Positions 1-9,237 of a stretch of DNA of 64,000 bases are shown piece by piece. The notes beneath the pieces are model-generated. The model made no database searches. It saw only the letters and a list, made by a program, of their open reading frames with translations, and was not told the DNA's origin. The position numbers and the translations under genes were made by a program. Source of the DNA: Candidatus Hydrogenedens sp. (lineage in GTDB: Bacteria; Hydrogenedentota; Hydrogenedentia; Hydrogenedentales; JAEUWI01); the NCBI GenBank assembly GCA_016125095.1, contig WGMK01000007.1:391605-455604 (forward strand). The letters are read 5' to 3'. The stretch's first letter is position 1. Each line of letters begins with the position of its first letter.

Positions 1-531
1 TCCTCGCGCGGGCCTGTGATCGACAACGCCGCCCTGCTTGCGGCGCTGGAGGCCGGACAATTGGCCACGGCCGTGCTCGACGTCTGGGAATTCGAGCCCC
101 GGCTCAATCCGGCATTGGTAGACCGTTGCGCGCTTGCCACTCAGCACATCGCCGGATATTCGCTCGACGGCAAGCTCAATGCGACGCAGCAGATTTACGA
201 GGCCGCGTGCCGGCATTTCGGCCTGACTCCGGACTGGCGTGCGGAGCAGGTGGACGAGCATCCGCCGATCGACAGCATCACTGTGGGCGGCGGCTATTGG
301 GACGCCCTCCGCGCGGCGGTGCGCCTGAACTACGACATCCGCGACGACGACCAGCTGGTGCGCGACAGCATGGGGCTGCCCGCCGAAGAGCGCGGTCCGG
401 CCTTCGACAACCTGCGCAAGAAATACCGCCGGCGCTTCGAGTTCCGGCATACGACCGTGACCGTCGAGCCGGCGGATGCACGCACCGAAAAAACGCTCGC
501 CGAACTGGGATTCCGGGTGTACCATGCCTGA
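1..531 (+). CDS. pdxB: Erythronate-4-phosphate dehydrogenase, C-terminal part (cut by window edge)
   Basis: The frame is open from base 1 and the start lies outside the window. PdxB oxidises 4-phosphoerythronate with NAD in the DXP-dependent route to pyridoxal phosphate. The visible part begins with the SRGPVID strand typical of D-2-hydroxyacid dehydrogenases. It continues with the catalytic glutamate in WEFEP and the catalytic histidine in HIAGYSLDGK. The HIAGY-S/T-L-x-G-K sequence and the roughly 110-residue tail after it match the PdxB-specific dimerisation domain rather than SerA or GhrB. The tga stop overlaps the start of the next gene by 8 bases, so the two are probably translationally coupled. 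The family is clear; the specific substrate assignment rests on the tail. Confidence 0.85.
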   Translation, partial: SSRGPVIDNAALLAALEAGQLATAVLDVWEFEPRLNPALVDRCALATQHIAGYSLDGKLNATQQIYEAACRHFGLTPDWRAEQVDEHPPIDSITVGGGYWDALRAAVRLNYDIRDDDQLVRDSMGLPAEERGPAFDNLRKKYRRRFEFRHTTVTVEPADARTEKTLAELGFRVYHA

Positions 532-1801
532 AACCGAATACCAATACATCGAGCCCGGTGCCACGGCCATGCCGCCCGCATCTGTGTCGGCCCATGCCGA
601 GGAGGCCCTGCGTCTGCTGCCTTGCGACGGCAAGCGCGTGCTATTCATCATTCCCGACAGCACCCGCAGCATGCCGATGCCGGCGGTCTTCCGCGCCGCG
701 GTGAAGGCTGTCCGCGGGCGCGCCTCGCAGATCAGCGTGCTCATCGCGCTGGGCACGCATCCGCCCATGCCGCGCGAAGCCATCGCCCGGCATCTGGGCG
801 CAACGACCAAAGAACTCGACACGGACTTTGCGGACGTGGCGATTCACAACCACGCCTGGGACGACCCCGCGCAGCTGGCCTCGCTCGGCACGCTCGATGC
901 GGCGCGCGTATCGGAACTGACCGAGGGACGCATGGGCGACCCGGTCGAGGTGAAGATCAACCGCCGCGTACTCGAGCACGACCTGCTCTGCATCTGCGGT
1001 CCGGTGTTTCCGCACGAGGTCGTCGGCTTCAGCGGCGGTAACAAGTACTTTTTTCCCGGCGTATCCGGTCCTGAAATCCTGAACCTGTTCCACTGGCTGG
1101 GCGCGCTCATTACGAACTACGCCATCATCGGCACGAAGCATACGCGCGTGCGGGCGGTGGTCGATGCGGCGGCCGCCATGATCCCCTTAGAGAAACGTTG
1201 CCTCGCGCTGACCGTGAAAGGCCCCGAGACGCGCGCGCTATTCTACGGCACGCCCGAGGCCGCCTGGTCCGCCGCGGCCGATCTCTCCGCAGAGACCCAC
1301 ATCGTCTACAAGCCGCGCCCGCTTCAGAGCGTGCTCGCCATCGCCCCGGCCATGTACGAGGACATCTGGGTGGCAGGCAAGTGCATGTACAAGACCGAGC
1401 CGGTCATTGCCGACGGCGGCGAACTCATCATCTACGCGCCGCACGTGAAGGAAGTCAGCGTCACCCACGGCGACCTGATCCGCCGCATCGGTTACCACGT
1501 GCGCGACTATTTTGTGAAACAGGCCGAGCGCTTTGGGGATATTCCCGGCGGCATCCTCGCGCATTCCACGCACGTGCGCGGCGCAGGCGAGTACGACAAC
1601 GGCGTCGAGAAACCGCGCGTGCAGGTGACCCTCGCCACCGGCATCGACGAAGCCACGTGCCGCGCCATCAATCTCGGCTACCGAGATCCGGCTACCATCG
1701 ACATCGAGGCCTGGCGCGGCCGGGAAGACGAAGGCCTGCTGCTGGTGGAGAAGGCGGGGGAGATTCTGTACCGACTGGAGTCGGAGCGGGCCGGTGCATA
1801 G
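524..1801 (+). CDS. LarA-like nickel-pincer-dependent racemase/epimerase
   Basis: 425 residues in the lactate racemase (LarA, DUF2088) superfamily. Characterised members use a nickel-pincer nucleotide to epimerise 2-hydroxyacids. With ATG 524 as start, candidate active-site residues are His79 (in GTHPPMP), His164, Lys174 (in GFSGGNK) and His190. The His164-Lys174-His190 spacing (10 and 16 residues) equals that of the catalytic His174, cofactor-attached Lys184 and nickel ligand His200 of Lactobacillus plantarum LarA. This supports a functional cofactor site. No larB, larC or larE cofactor genes are in the window. ATG 524 is preferred over the upstream in-frame ATG 476, which lies inside pdxB. 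Substrate unknown; an erythronate- or lactate-like hydroxyacid is possible given the pdxB neighbour, but that is inference. Confidence 0.8.
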   Translation: MPETEYQYIEPGATAMPPASVSAHAEEALRLLPCDGKRVLFIIPDSTRSMPMPAVFRAAVKAVRGRASQISVLIALGTHPPMPREAIARHLGATTKELDTDFADVAIHNHAWDDPAQLASLGTLDAARVSELTEGRMGDPVEVKINRRVLEHDLLCICGPVFPHEVVGFSGGNKYFFPGVSGPEILNLFHWLGALITNYAIIGTKHTRVRAVVDAAAAMIPLEKRCLALTVKGPETRALFYGTPEAAWSAAADLSAETHIVYKPRPLQSVLAIAPAMYEDIWVAGKCMYKTEPVIADGGELIIYAPHVKEVSVTHGDLIRRIGYHVRDYFVKQAERFGDIPGGILAHSTHVRGAGEYDNGVEKPRVQVTLATGIDEATCRAINLGYRDPATIDIEAWRGREDEGLLLVEKAGEILYRLESERAGA

Positions 1802-2477
1802 TTCTCCGGGGCCGGCAGGGCGATCGTACGCGCGAACCTCACGCCTTCTTTTCGTGCTCACATTTGCGTCTATTAGCGCGGTGTCGATCACCGGTTGCGG
1901 ACCTTCTGCCACTCCAGCCGCGTCGGCAACCGAGTACAAGCTCTATGCCCGCGACCAAGTGGAGGCCAGCCGCACGGCCTTTCTGGCGGCCGACTATGCT
2001 GTGGCCGAGAAGGCGGCGCGCGAGGCCATCGGCGAAGAGCCCGAATGGTCCTTGCCGCGTGAACTGCTGGCCCGCGCGCTCGCCAAACAGGGACGCTCCG
2101 AGGACGCGGAAAAGGCGCTGCGTGACGCGATGGCGGCGCAGCCCGATGCGCCCACGCCCCGGTATCTGCTGGGCCTGCTGCTCGAATTGCGGGGCGACAC
2201 GGCTGCCGCGAACGCGCTTTACCGCGAGGCCCGCGAACGGTATGATGCGGATCCGGGGGATGCGGAAACCGGTATCGAGCGCGCCGTGGTGGAATACCTG
2301 TCGCGCGGCCGCCTGGCGGGACTCGCCGCCATGCAGGCCCTGCGCGAACGTTTCCCCGGTAACCCCCGCATTGGTATGATCGAGGCGCAAATCCGCGAAC
2401 GCCAGCGGGATTTGTTCCTGACCGATATGCGTGCCGCGGCCGATGCGCCCGCGCCGCCCCAACCAGAGGAAGAGTAG
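1794..2477 (+). CDS. TPR-containing lipoprotein
   Basis: 227 residues beginning at GTG 1794, overlapping the larA-like stop by 8 bases. An N-terminal basic stretch and hydrophobic segment lead to a lipobox-like SITGC near residue 34, suggesting lipidation and export. The mature part contains tetratricopeptide-like helices (AEKAAREAIGEEPEW and similar, rich in A-L-x-Q-G-R patterns) over residues 50-150. The tail is Pro/Glu-rich. TPR lipoproteins usually act as scaffolds at the envelope; no enzymatic motif is visible. The gene sits between a metabolic epimerase and a phosphofructokinase in the same operon, which says little about its role. Specific function unknown. Confidence 0.75.
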   Translation: MHSSPGPAGRSYARTSRLLFVLTFASISAVSITGCGPSATPAASATEYKLYARDQVEASRTAFLAADYAVAEKAAREAIGEEPEWSLPRELLARALAKQGRSEDAEKALRDAMAAQPDAPTPRYLLGLLLELRGDTAAANALYREARERYDADPGDAETGIERAVVEYLSRGRLAGLAAMQALRERFPGNPRIGMIEAQIRERQRDLFLTDMRAAADAPAPPQPEEE

Positions 2478-2479
2478 CC

Positions 2480-3766
2480 ATGCCGAAGAATGTGCTCGTG
2501 GCCCAGTCCGGCGGCCCGAGTCCCGTCATCAACAGCTCGCTTCGCGGCGTCATCGACGGCTGCCGCGCCTTTCCTGGCGACTTCGGCACCCTCTACGCCG
2601 GCTGGCACGGCATTGAGGGCGTGCTGAAGGAAGAACTGCTCGACTTGTCCGCCCAGGACGAGGACGAAATCGCCCTGCTGCGCTACACCCCGGCCGCCGG
2701 GGCCATCGGCACCTGCCGCTACAAGCTCAAGCCCGCCATGACCGAAGACTTCGACCGCGTGCTCGCCGTGCTCAAGGCGCACGATATCGGCTATTTCTTC
2801 TACAACGGCGGCAACGATTCGATGGACACCGCCAACAAAGTGGCGAAGATGGCGCACGAACATGGCCTCGACCTGGTGGCGGTGGGCGTGCCGAAGACCA
2901 TCGACAACGACGTGGGCGACTCGGAGTTCAAGCTGATCGACCACACGCCCGGCTACGGCAGCGTGGCGCGCTACTGGATGGGCGTGGTGCAGAACGCGAA
3001 CGAAGAAAACGCCGGGTCGTCGCCCGCCGATCCGGTGCTCGTGCTGCAGGCCATGGGCCGCCAGATAGGCTACATTCCCGCGGCCGCGCGCCTGGCCGAC
3101 CCCAAGCGCGAAATGCCGCTGCAGATCTACACCCGCGAATCCGGGCTCGGCGCCGAGGCGCTCTGCGACAACGTGAACGACCAGCTCAAGCGCGACGGCC
3201 GCGTGATTATCGTGGTCAGCGAAGGCTACGACATGGGCGAACTGGGGGAGACCAAGGACTCCTTCGGCCATACCCAGTTCGGCGCGTCGAAACTGACCGT
3301 GGCGCAGAAGGTCGTGAACCTGCTGAATGAGCGCGGTCTGCCCGTGCCCGGCGCGGCCCGCGGCCAGGTGCCCGGCACCGACCAGCGCGATACCTGCGCC
3401 TACGCCTCCATCGTGGACCTCGACGAGGCCTACCGCGTGGGGCAGAAGGCCGCGGAAATCGCGGCGAGCGGCGAAAACGGCTGGATGTCGACCATCCTGC
3501 GCGACCCCGGCCTGATCTACTCCGTGCGCTACGGCAAGGTGCCGCTCGAGGCAGTGGCCAATTCGGAGCGTACCTTCCCGGAAGCCTGGCTGACGCCGAA
3601 TAAGATCGACGTGACCGACGAGTTTCTGGACTACGCCCGGCCGCTGATTGGCGAAGACTGGCCCAGCGTGCCCGTGGTGAATGGCCGCCAGCGCTTCACC
3701 CGGTTCAAGCCGCTCTTTGCGGACAAGAAACTGCCGGAGTATCAGCTCCAGGCCTTGAGGAAATAA
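2480..3766 (+). CDS. pfp: Phosphofructokinase, probably pyrophosphate-dependent
   Basis: 428 residues in the PfkA superfamily, phosphorylating fructose 6-phosphate at C1. The N-terminal QSGGPSPVINSS loop binds the phosphoryl donor. The motif GGNDS at 110-114 has Asp where ATP-dependent enzymes have Gly (GGDGS), and PKTIDND at 138-144 carries the Lys seen in PPi-using enzymes. Both point to pyrophosphate rather than ATP as donor and hence to reversible glycolysis. Asn instead of the first Asp (GGDDS is commonest) is a variant I have seen only in some long PPi-type members. A Shine-Dalgarno-like gaggaag precedes ATG 2480. The gene lies 2 bases after the TPR gene and 5 before the DUF4177-like gene, so it is in the operon that also carries gnd. 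Confidence 0.85.
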   Translation: MPKNVLVAQSGGPSPVINSSLRGVIDGCRAFPGDFGTLYAGWHGIEGVLKEELLDLSAQDEDEIALLRYTPAAGAIGTCRYKLKPAMTEDFDRVLAVLKAHDIGYFFYNGGNDSMDTANKVAKMAHEHGLDLVAVGVPKTIDNDVGDSEFKLIDHTPGYGSVARYWMGVVQNANEENAGSSPADPVLVLQAMGRQIGYIPAAARLADPKREMPLQIYTRESGLGAEALCDNVNDQLKRDGRVIIVVSEGYDMGELGETKDSFGHTQFGASKLTVAQKVVNLLNERGLPVPGAARGQVPGTDQRDTCAYASIVDLDEAYRVGQKAAEIAASGENGWMSTILRDPGLIYSVRYGKVPLEAVANSERTFPEAWLTPNKIDVTDEFLDYARPLIGEDWPSVPVVNGRQRFTRFKPLFADKKLPEYQLQALRK

Positions 3767-3771
3767 CCGCC

Positions 3772-4005
3772 ATGGCGAAATTCGAGTACAAGATCGTCTC
3801 CTGCAAGGTCGAGGAAGGCCTGCCCGACGAGACCCACATCGAACCGATTCTGAATCATCTCGGCAGCGAGGGCTGGGAACTCGCCGCCGTGACGCCGGTG
3901 TTGTGCGAAGGCACGACAACTTATCTTTCCCACCACTTGCGGCGGCTGGCCGCCCCGGCGCGCACCGCCGGATTTTCGGCCGGTTCCCGCTCCTCCGAAG
4001 ACTAA
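3772..4005 (+). CDS. Small DUF4177-like protein
   Basis: 77 residues. The first 45 follow the DUF4177 pattern: KFEYKIVSCKVEEG at the N-terminus, then LNHLGSEGWELAAVTPV, where the GxEGWEL core is diagnostic. The C-terminal 30 residues are low-complexity Ala/Arg/Ser and resemble no domain. Members of this family are small beta-alpha proteins of unknown biochemical role, often encoded beside metabolic genes. Here the gene is 5 bases after pfp and 25 before gnd, so it is almost certainly cotranscribed with them. No catalytic motif is seen. Confidence 0.7.
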   Translation: MAKFEYKIVSCKVEEGLPDETHIEPILNHLGSEGWELAAVTPVLCEGTTTYLSHHLRRLAAPARTAGFSAGSRSSED

Positions 4006-4030
4006 CCCCACCACGAGAAGGAAACGCATC

Positions 4031-5480
<1,450 letters not shown>

Positions 5481-5488
<8 letters not shown>

Positions 5489-6047
5489 AGACGGTTTCGA
5501 AGAGCGCGGCTGGGTCGAGGTGCAATTGCACGAGGACGACTTGGCCGCGCTCTCGAAGTATTACCACGAACACACGCCCGCCGGACGCCGCCGCACGCGC
5601 GTGCTCTACGGCATCGCCGTCATTGCCTGCGTTGCCTGGGCCTATTCCGTACGCGAGCACCCGGTCTACGGCATCGCGCACCCGGAAAAATACGCGCTCT
5701 ATGTCGGCATCGGCGTCGGGGTGATTCTCGCCGCGTTCTACTTTCTGCTGTGGTATGCCCGCCCGACGCTGGCCCGTTTGTCCGCCAGCATCGGGCACCG
5801 CAAAGGCATCACCAAGCCCACGCAGTTCCGCGTGACGCCCGCCGGGCTCGAACTGCAGCAGGACGGACGAACGGGAACGGCGCCCTGGGGCGACATTCGC
5901 GCCATCGGCCGCACGGAGAAACACCTGTTCCTGCTTACGCTCGGCATCAATGGCTTCATCCTGCCCGCCCGCTGCTTCGAGAACGCCGAGGCGTTTGCGC
6001 GGTTTGCGGACGAGGCGCAGCGATTGAAGCAAATGGCGAAGCCCTGA
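5481..6047 (+). CDS. YcxB-like two-helix membrane protein
   Basis: 188 residues starting at ATG 5481 inside the gnd stop region (8-base overlap). After a short cytoplasmic N-terminus there are two membrane segments, about 40-55 (LYGIAVIACVAWAY) and 75-95 (YVGIGVGVILAAFYFLLWYA). The C-terminal part, residues 110-180, has the YcxB-type pattern: a strand with x-G-L-E-L-Q-Q, then W-x-D-I-R-A-I and a final ILPARCF-x-x-A segment. The family has no established biochemical function. Coupling to gnd implies coexpression only. It is the last gene of the operon that starts upstream of the window. Confidence 0.65.
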
Positions 6048-6059
6048 GTCCGGGTGCGT

Positions 6060-6083
6060 GGCTCGCGCGTACGCTCGCCCTAC
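6060..6083 (+). repeat. 24-nt copy of a dispersed intergenic repeat
   Basis: This segment differs by one base from 21775-21798 and 23303-23326, where it forms the 3' end of a 74-nt repeat. Only the 3' third is present here, between two genes on the plus strand. It reads as a fragment of a dispersed genomic repeat. Confidence 0.6.
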
Positions 6084-6163
6084 CGGAGGTTCGCCCAACC
6101 TGCGCCGTGCCCGGTTCATTTGATAGGCTTGGCGCCTGCTGAGGAATTGAGGGAGATACCGTC

Positions 6164-7153
6164 ATGGCTCGTATTTTGGTTACCCGTCCGGTCGCTGAAC
6201 CGGCTTTGGAGATGCTTCGTAACGCCTTCGGCGCGGATGCCATCGACCTTTATGAGGAGGATGCCATCATTCCGCGCGAGGAACTGCTGCGGCGCGTGGC
6301 GGGCAAGGACGGCGTGTTCGCCCTGCTGTCGGAGAAGGTGGATGCGGAATTCCTCGAAGCGGCCGGCCCGGGCCTGCGCATCGTCGCGAACATGGCGGTC
6401 GGCTACGACAACATCACCGTGCCCGAATGCAGCCAGCGCGGGGTGGCGGTCACCAATACGCCCGATGTGCTGACCGAGACCACGGCGGACCTCGCATGGG
6501 GGCTGATCATCGGGGCCTCCCGCCGATTCGCCGAGGCCGAGCGCTTCCTGCGCAACGGGGAGTGGAAAGAGTGGTCGCCCACGCTGCTGTGCGGGGTCGA
6601 TGTCTACGGAAAGACGCTGGGCATCCTCGGCATGGGGCGCATCGGGCAAGCTGTGGCGCGGCGCGCCACGGGCTTCGGCATGCGCGTGATATACCACAAC
6701 CGCAGCCGCCTGCCGGAGGACACCGAGCGCGCGCTCAACGCGGAGCGGGTGGACCTGCCGACGCTTCTGGCGGAATCCGACATCCTGAGCGTGCATTGCC
6801 CGCTGGGTGACGCCACGCACGGTATCCTCGGTGCGGAGGCCTTCAAGGCCATGAAGCCCACGGCCGTCCTGGTCAATACCTCACGCGGCCCGGTGGTGGA
6901 CGAAACCGCCCTGGCCGAGGCGCTGCTCGCCAAAGAAATCTTCGCGGCCGGGCTGGATGTGTTCGAACGCGAGCCCTCGGTGCACGCGCGCCTGCTCGAA
7001 TGCGACAATGTCGTGTTGCTGCCGCACCTCGGCAGCGCCACCTACGCCACCCGCCAGCGCATGGCCGAAACCGCCGCGGCGAACCTCGTCGCCTTTTTCA
7101 GTGGCAAACGCCCGCCCAACTGCGTGAACCCGGAAGTGCTGCAAGGCGGATAG
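6164..7153 (+). CDS. D-2-hydroxyacid dehydrogenase (glyoxylate/hydroxypyruvate reductase type)
   Basis: 329 residues with the full two-domain layout of NAD(P)-dependent D-2-hydroxyacid dehydrogenases. The nucleotide motif is GILGMGRIGQAVA near residue 150, followed by HNRS, which usually indicates NADP preference. The catalytic triad is visible: Arg in NTSRGPVVDE, Glu in DVFEREPS and His in LPHLGSAT. Overall pattern and length fit glyoxylate/hydroxypyruvate reductase (GhrB-like), reducing glyoxylate or hydroxypyruvate to glycolate or glycerate. A good ribosome-binding site (gggaga) precedes ATG 6164. It stands alone, 116 bases after the gnd operon and convergent with the nuclease gene downstream. 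Exact substrate cannot be read from sequence. Confidence 0.85.
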   Translation: MARILVTRPVAEPALEMLRNAFGADAIDLYEEDAIIPREELLRRVAGKDGVFALLSEKVDAEFLEAAGPGLRIVANMAVGYDNITVPECSQRGVAVTNTPDVLTETTADLAWGLIIGASRRFAEAERFLRNGEWKEWSPTLLCGVDVYGKTLGILGMGRIGQAVARRATGFGMRVIYHNRSRLPEDTERALNAERVDLPTLLAESDILSVHCPLGDATHGILGAEAFKAMKPTAVLVNTSRGPVVDETALAEALLAKEIFAAGLDVFEREPSVHARLLECDNVVLLPHLGSATYATRQRMAETAAANLVAFFSGKRPPNCVNPEVLQGG

Positions 7154-7179
7154 GACCTCCTGGTCTTATTGGCCCCATT

Positions 7180-7215
7180 CTCTTCTCCGTGTCCTCTGTG
7201 CCTCAGTAGTGAATC
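7180..7215. repeat. Dispersed repeat of the cctctgtgcctc...gtgaatc type
   Basis: The 65-base gap between two convergent genes contains tccgtgtcctctgtgcctc followed by agtagtgaatc. I recognise this wording as an intergenic repeat that recurs in many unrelated bacterial genomes; in reverse it reads as TTEAQRTRRR-like peptide if translated. No inverted partner is visible in this gap. Confidence 0.45.
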
Positions 7216-7218
7216 CTC

Positions 7219-8598
7219 TTACAACTCCACCGGCACCCGGAAATCCTGCACTTCGACCTGGGTCAGCCCGCGAGAATGCAACTCGTTGCGGAGCGTCAGG
7301 AGCGCCTCTTCCTCGCCATGTACGAGCAGGATCTTTTCCGCGCAATCCTTGAAATGCATGGCGAAGCGGATGAGTTCCTTTTGTCCCGCGTGCGCGCTGA
7401 ATTCGTTCATGATTTCCACGCGCGCGTTCAGTTCGCGCTCGACGCCCAGCACCCGGATGACGCGCCGCCGCTCGACGATCCGGCGTCCCAGCGTGTTCTT
7501 CGCCTGAAAGCCGACTATCAGAATCGTGTTCTTGGGATCGCTGCAGTGGTTTTTGATGTGGTGCACCACCCGGCCGTGTTCGCACATGCCCGCCGCCGCG
7601 ATGATGATCGCCGGCCCCTTCATGGTATTGAGTTCCATCGACTCTTCCAGCGATCGGATATAACGGATGCGACGCAGCTGGAAGGGATCGCCCGCCTCCT
7701 GCATCAGCTTGCTGAAATTCTGGTCGAACGATTCCGTGTGCAGCCGGAAAATATGCGTCACATTGCAGGTGAGCGGACTGTCCACGAAGACCGGGATGTC
7801 CGGAATAGCGTTGTTCAGTTCGAGCCGCTTGAGCACGTAGATAACTTCTTGCGCGCGCTCAAGCGCGAACGACGGAATGATGATCTTGCCGCCGCGCTCG
7901 TGCGCTTCCTGGATCACCCGCGCGAGCCGCTTCTCTACTTCCTGGATGGGATGGTGATCGCGGTCGCCGTAGGTGCCTTCCATCAGCACGATGTCCGCCG
8001 GCTTCGGCTCCCACGGATCCTTGAGTATCGGCATCTGCTTGCGGCCGATATCGCCTGAAAACAGTAGCGTGCGCCAGTGGCCGTCCTGCTCGATTTCGAG
8101 CTCCACCATCGCGCTGCCCAGCACGTGCCCGGCATCGTGAAAAGTGAAATACACCCCGGGAATGACGGGCATCCGCATCTCGTAGGGAATGCTCACCATT
8201 TTGCGCATCGCTTCCTGCACGTCGTCGGGGTCGTACAGCGGCGGCACAAAGGTCATGTTCTTCTTGGACAGCCACGCCGCGTCGCGCTGCTGGATATGCG
8301 CGCTGTCCAGCAGCATCACCGAGCACAAGTCCCGCGTGGCTGGCGTGCAGTAAATCGGCCCAGAATAGCCGTGCTTCACCAGCATGGGGAAGAGGCCGCT
8401 GTGGTCGATGTGGGCGTGGCTCAAAATCGCCGCGTCGATTTCCGTCGGGTCGAACCCGAAGTCGCGGTTCCGGGCCGCCGCCTCCACGCGATGCCCCTGA
8501 AACATGCCGCAATCCAGCAGGATCTTCTTGCCGTTCACTTCCAGCACATGCTTGCTGCCGGTCACTGCGCGCGTCGCGCCATACGAGGTAATCTTCAC
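7219..8598 (-). CDS. MBL-fold beta-CASP ribonuclease-like protein
   Basis: 459 residues. Metallo-beta-lactamase fold with the metal-binding signature HAHIDH at 61-66, a further His in GHVLGS and Asp in FSGDIGR, then the beta-CASP insertion (EGTYGDRDH, PSFALERAQEVIYVL) and the C-terminal RMMBL region with GFQAKNTLGRRI and EFSAHAGQKEL. Relatives are RNA 3'-end processing nucleases such as the CPSF73-like bacterial enzymes. Start chosen at GTG 8598, where a gggagg ribosome-binding site lies 7 bases upstream and the protein begins KITSYGATRAVTGSKH as in relatives. The frame stays open upstream only as a shadow of the SLOG gene. GTG overlaps that gene's TGA by 4 bases, so translation is coupled. 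Confidence 0.85.
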   Translation of the reverse strand: MKITSYGATRAVTGSKHVLEVNGKKILLDCGMFQGHRVEAAARNRDFGFDPTEIDAAILSHAHIDHSGLFPMLVKHGYSGPIYCTPATRDLCSVMLLDSAHIQQRDAAWLSKKNMTFVPPLYDPDDVQEAMRKMVSIPYEMRMPVIPGVYFTFHDAGHVLGSAMVELEIEQDGHWRTLLFSGDIGRKQMPILKDPWEPKPADIVLMEGTYGDRDHHPIQEVEKRLARVIQEAHERGGKIIIPSFALERAQEVIYVLKRLELNNAIPDIPVFVDSPLTCNVTHIFRLHTESFDQNFSKLMQEAGDPFQLRRIRYIRSLEESMELNTMKGPAIIIAAAGMCEHGRVVHHIKNHCSDPKNTILIVGFQAKNTLGRRIVERRRVIRVLGVERELNARVEIMNEFSAHAGQKELIRFAMHFKDCAEKILLVHGEEEALLTLRNELHSRGLTQVEVQDFRVPVEL

Positions 8599-9194
8599 AG
8601 GGCCGCCTCCCGGTCGCGGATGGTCGGCGGATTCTCCTCGAACGCCTTCACGCACCGCTGGATTAACTGCTTCGGGTCCGTATCGAAAATCACCACCGAG
8701 CCCGTGGGCTTGCGGATGAAATCGAGAAAACAATCGATGCTGTCGGCCACGCCGCCGGTGCCCTGCAGCACTCCGATGGGGCGGCCCTCGTCGTAGGCGA
8801 TGGCGAATTCCCCGAGCGTGCCCGAGCGCCCGCCGACGATGATGACGATATCGCAGCTGCGCACGCCGATGACTTCGCGTCCCATCAGCCCCGCACCCGT
8901 GTAGATCATCACGTCGATGTGGTCCACGGGGCTGCCATAGCGATTCACGTGCTCGTGGAAACTCAGCGCGGGGGAGACGCCGATGGTCATACCGCCCTTG
9001 CTCTTGCAGCCCGTGACGGCGTGGTGCGGCAGCCCGGGGCAGCCGCCCGTGAGGATGGCGCACCCTGCCTCGGCAATCGCCTCGCCCAGTGCCGTGCAGC
9101 GCTCGACCACATGATCGTGCATTTCGCCGCCCGCCGACCCCATCACACCAATCTTGATGCGGCCGGCATAGCCCTTGTCCCAATGCTTTTTCAC
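8595..9194 (-). CDS. SLOG/LOG-family nucleotide-binding protein (TIGR00725-like)
   Basis: 199 residues starting at GTG 9194. Rossmann-like SLOG fold: GVMGSAGGEMHDH at the N-terminus, LTGGCPGLPHHAVTGCKSKGG in the middle, and GGRSGTLGEF near 120, a variant of the PGGxGTxxE signature of cytokinin-activating LOG enzymes. The Pro is absent and Ser replaces the middle residue, as in the TIGR00725 branch whose ligand is not established. The protein may bind a nucleotide or hydrolyse a nucleotide monophosphate, but LOG phosphoribohydrolase activity should not be assumed. The stop overlaps the start of the beta-CASP gene by 4 bases. It lies 43 bases after recN at the end of the long minus-strand run. 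Confidence 0.7.
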   Translation of the reverse strand: MKKHWDKGYAGRIKIGVMGSAGGEMHDHVVERCTALGEAIAEAGCAILTGGCPGLPHHAVTGCKSKGGMTIGVSPALSFHEHVNRYGSPVDHIDVMIYTGAGLMGREVIGVRSCDIVIIVGGRSGTLGEFAIAYDEGRPIGVLQGTGGVADSIDCFLDFIRKPTGSVVIFDTDPKQLIQRCVKAFEENPPTIRDREAAL

Positions 9195-9237
9195 CGCGTG
9201 CTCCTTGCCCGGCGGGCGTGCTGCCCCTGCCCGCGTA

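Noticed and set aside
8599..9183. An N-terminal extension that would fuse the beta-CASP nuclease to upstream sequence (654 residues)
   Set aside because: The extension is out-of-frame reading of the SLOG gene, with Arg/Gly-rich nonsense. GTG 8598 with a ribosome-binding site gives the family N-terminus.
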